Positions 6,480 to 6,932 of a stretch of 6,932 nt of DNA are shown piece after piece (position 1 is the stretch's first letter; every line of letters starts with the position of its first letter). The position numbers were made by a program, and so were the translations under genes. The notes under the pieces were generated by a model. That model did no database searches, was not told where the DNA came from, and saw nothing but the letters and a program-made list of their open reading frames with translations. The stretch lies in NCBI GenBank assembly GCA_019242065.1, contig JAFAWJ010000583.1:1-6932 (forward strand), given 5' to 3'. The DNA is from Chloroflexota bacterium. Its GTDB lineage: Bacteria > Chloroflexota > UBA6077 > CF-72.

Positions 6480-6932
6480 GCACGGTCTCCAGCGTCCGGC
6501 GAACGCGTGGGTCGTTGACGGCCAGCAGCGGGCGTGTGGTCAGTTGCCAGCTGAAGACGGCCAGCCACACGCCACCAAATCCCACGACGGACAGGAGATC
6601 CAACCAGTCGACCACGGGCCCACTGGGCTCGAATGGCGGCTGCACCATCCAGAACACGTTGACCAGCTGCATAAGGGCGATCAGGCCCGCGATGGGCGCC
6701 AGCGTGCGCCGATCCCGTTTTAGCGGACGAAACAATAACAGGTACCACGGCAGCAAGAACCCAATCGCGCCGACGCCAACCGCGACCGGTAGCCAGCCGC
6801 CCTCACTGCGACGCAGGTACCACGGAATCTCGTCGCTCAGATTTCCGGCCCAGATCAGCAAATATTGAAAATACTCCAGGTAACCCCACAGCATGATGAA
6901 CGCCAGGAGCAGGCTGCCCAGGTCGTTGAAGA
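6466..6932 (-). CDS. actF: Alternative complex III subunit ActF, C-terminal part (runs off right edge)
   Basis: The frame is open to the right edge and gives 154 residues, beginning FNDLGSLLLAFIMLWGYLEY. The first ATG inside the window (6894) is internal, because the preceding 12 residues in frame continue the same helix. Four hydrophobic helices are visible: the one at the edge, WLPVAVGVGAIGFLLPWYLL, the segment LAPIAGLIALMQLVNVFWMV, and WLDLLSVVGFGGVWLAVFSW. The segments FQYLLIWAGNLSDEIPWYLR and VNVFWMVQPPFEP are characteristic of ActF, the NrfD/PsrC-like membrane subunit related to ActC. Alternative complex III oxidises quinol and passes electrons to cytochrome c or directly to an oxidase. 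The C-terminal cytoplasmic-type tail ends LLAVNDPRVRRTLETVHEPA. The stop at 6468-6466 lies inside the next gene, which fits one operon with the caa3 genes. Confidence 0.88.
   Translation of the reverse strand, partial: FNDLGSLLLAFIMLWGYLEYFQYLLIWAGNLSDEIPWYLRRSEGGWLPVAVGVGAIGFLLPWYLLLFRPLKRDRRTLAPIAGLIALMQLVNVFWMVQPPFEPSGPVVDWLDLLSVVGFGGVWLAVFSWQLTTRPLLAVNDPRVRRTLETVHEPA
6486..6491 (-). promoter_or_regulatory. Shine-Dalgarno sequence for the 191-codon membrane protein gene
   Basis: TGGAGA on the minus strand ends 6 nt before the ATG at 6479, inside the 3' end of actF. It decides in favour of this start over the internal ATG at codon 52. Confidence 0.6.

Overview
The window is GC-rich and tightly packed. 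Its right-hand 80% (about 1417-6932, minus strand, transcribed right to left) is the downstream half of an aerobic respiratory operon. In transcription order it holds: the C-terminal end of actF (membrane subunit of alternative complex III, the quinol:electron acceptor oxidoreductase that replaces bc1); a 191-residue small membrane protein without an accepted name; a SCO/SenC copper chaperone; and coxB (CuA subunit with a fused cytochrome c domain), coxA, coxC and coxD. This is a caa3-type cytochrome c oxidase genetically coupled to alternative complex III. All neighbouring genes overlap or are separated by only 6 nt, so they very probably form one transcript whose promoter lies beyond the right edge.

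How they would work together: alternative complex III oxidises membrane quinol. Electrons reach the cytochrome c domain carried on CoxB, pass through CuA to haem a and the haem a3-CuB centre of CoxA, and reduce oxygen. SCO probably helps to load CuA. CoxC and CoxD are structural membrane subunits. CoxA has the tyrosine-serine variant of the helix VI motif (YSHPAVY), so it belongs to the A2 subclass of haem-copper oxidases, which lacks the D-channel glutamate.

The left 20% is accessory. Positions 1-510 (minus) hold a DUF1254/DUF1214 protein that runs off the left edge and appears to lack its N-terminal half, because an in-frame stop sits just upstream of its first ATG. Positions 733-1094 (plus) hold a VOC (glyoxalase/bleomycin-resistance fold) protein whose first beta strand lies in a different reading frame from the rest, which points to loss of one base near 772-776. 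A TACAAT box just upstream of its ATG suggests a leaderless transcript. Positions 1095-1416 are a convergent intergenic gap with no credible gene.

Organism: alternative complex III next to a caa3 oxidase of type A2 occurs in Chloroflexota, Bacteroidota, Rhodothermota, Acidobacteriota, Gemmatimonadota and some other phyla. High GC content and the possible leaderless start are compatible with Chloroflexota or a related environmental lineage, but this is only a guess. I see no mobile element, CRISPR array, tRNA or rRNA, and no clearly new multi-gene system. The least-described component is the 191-residue membrane protein between actF and sco.
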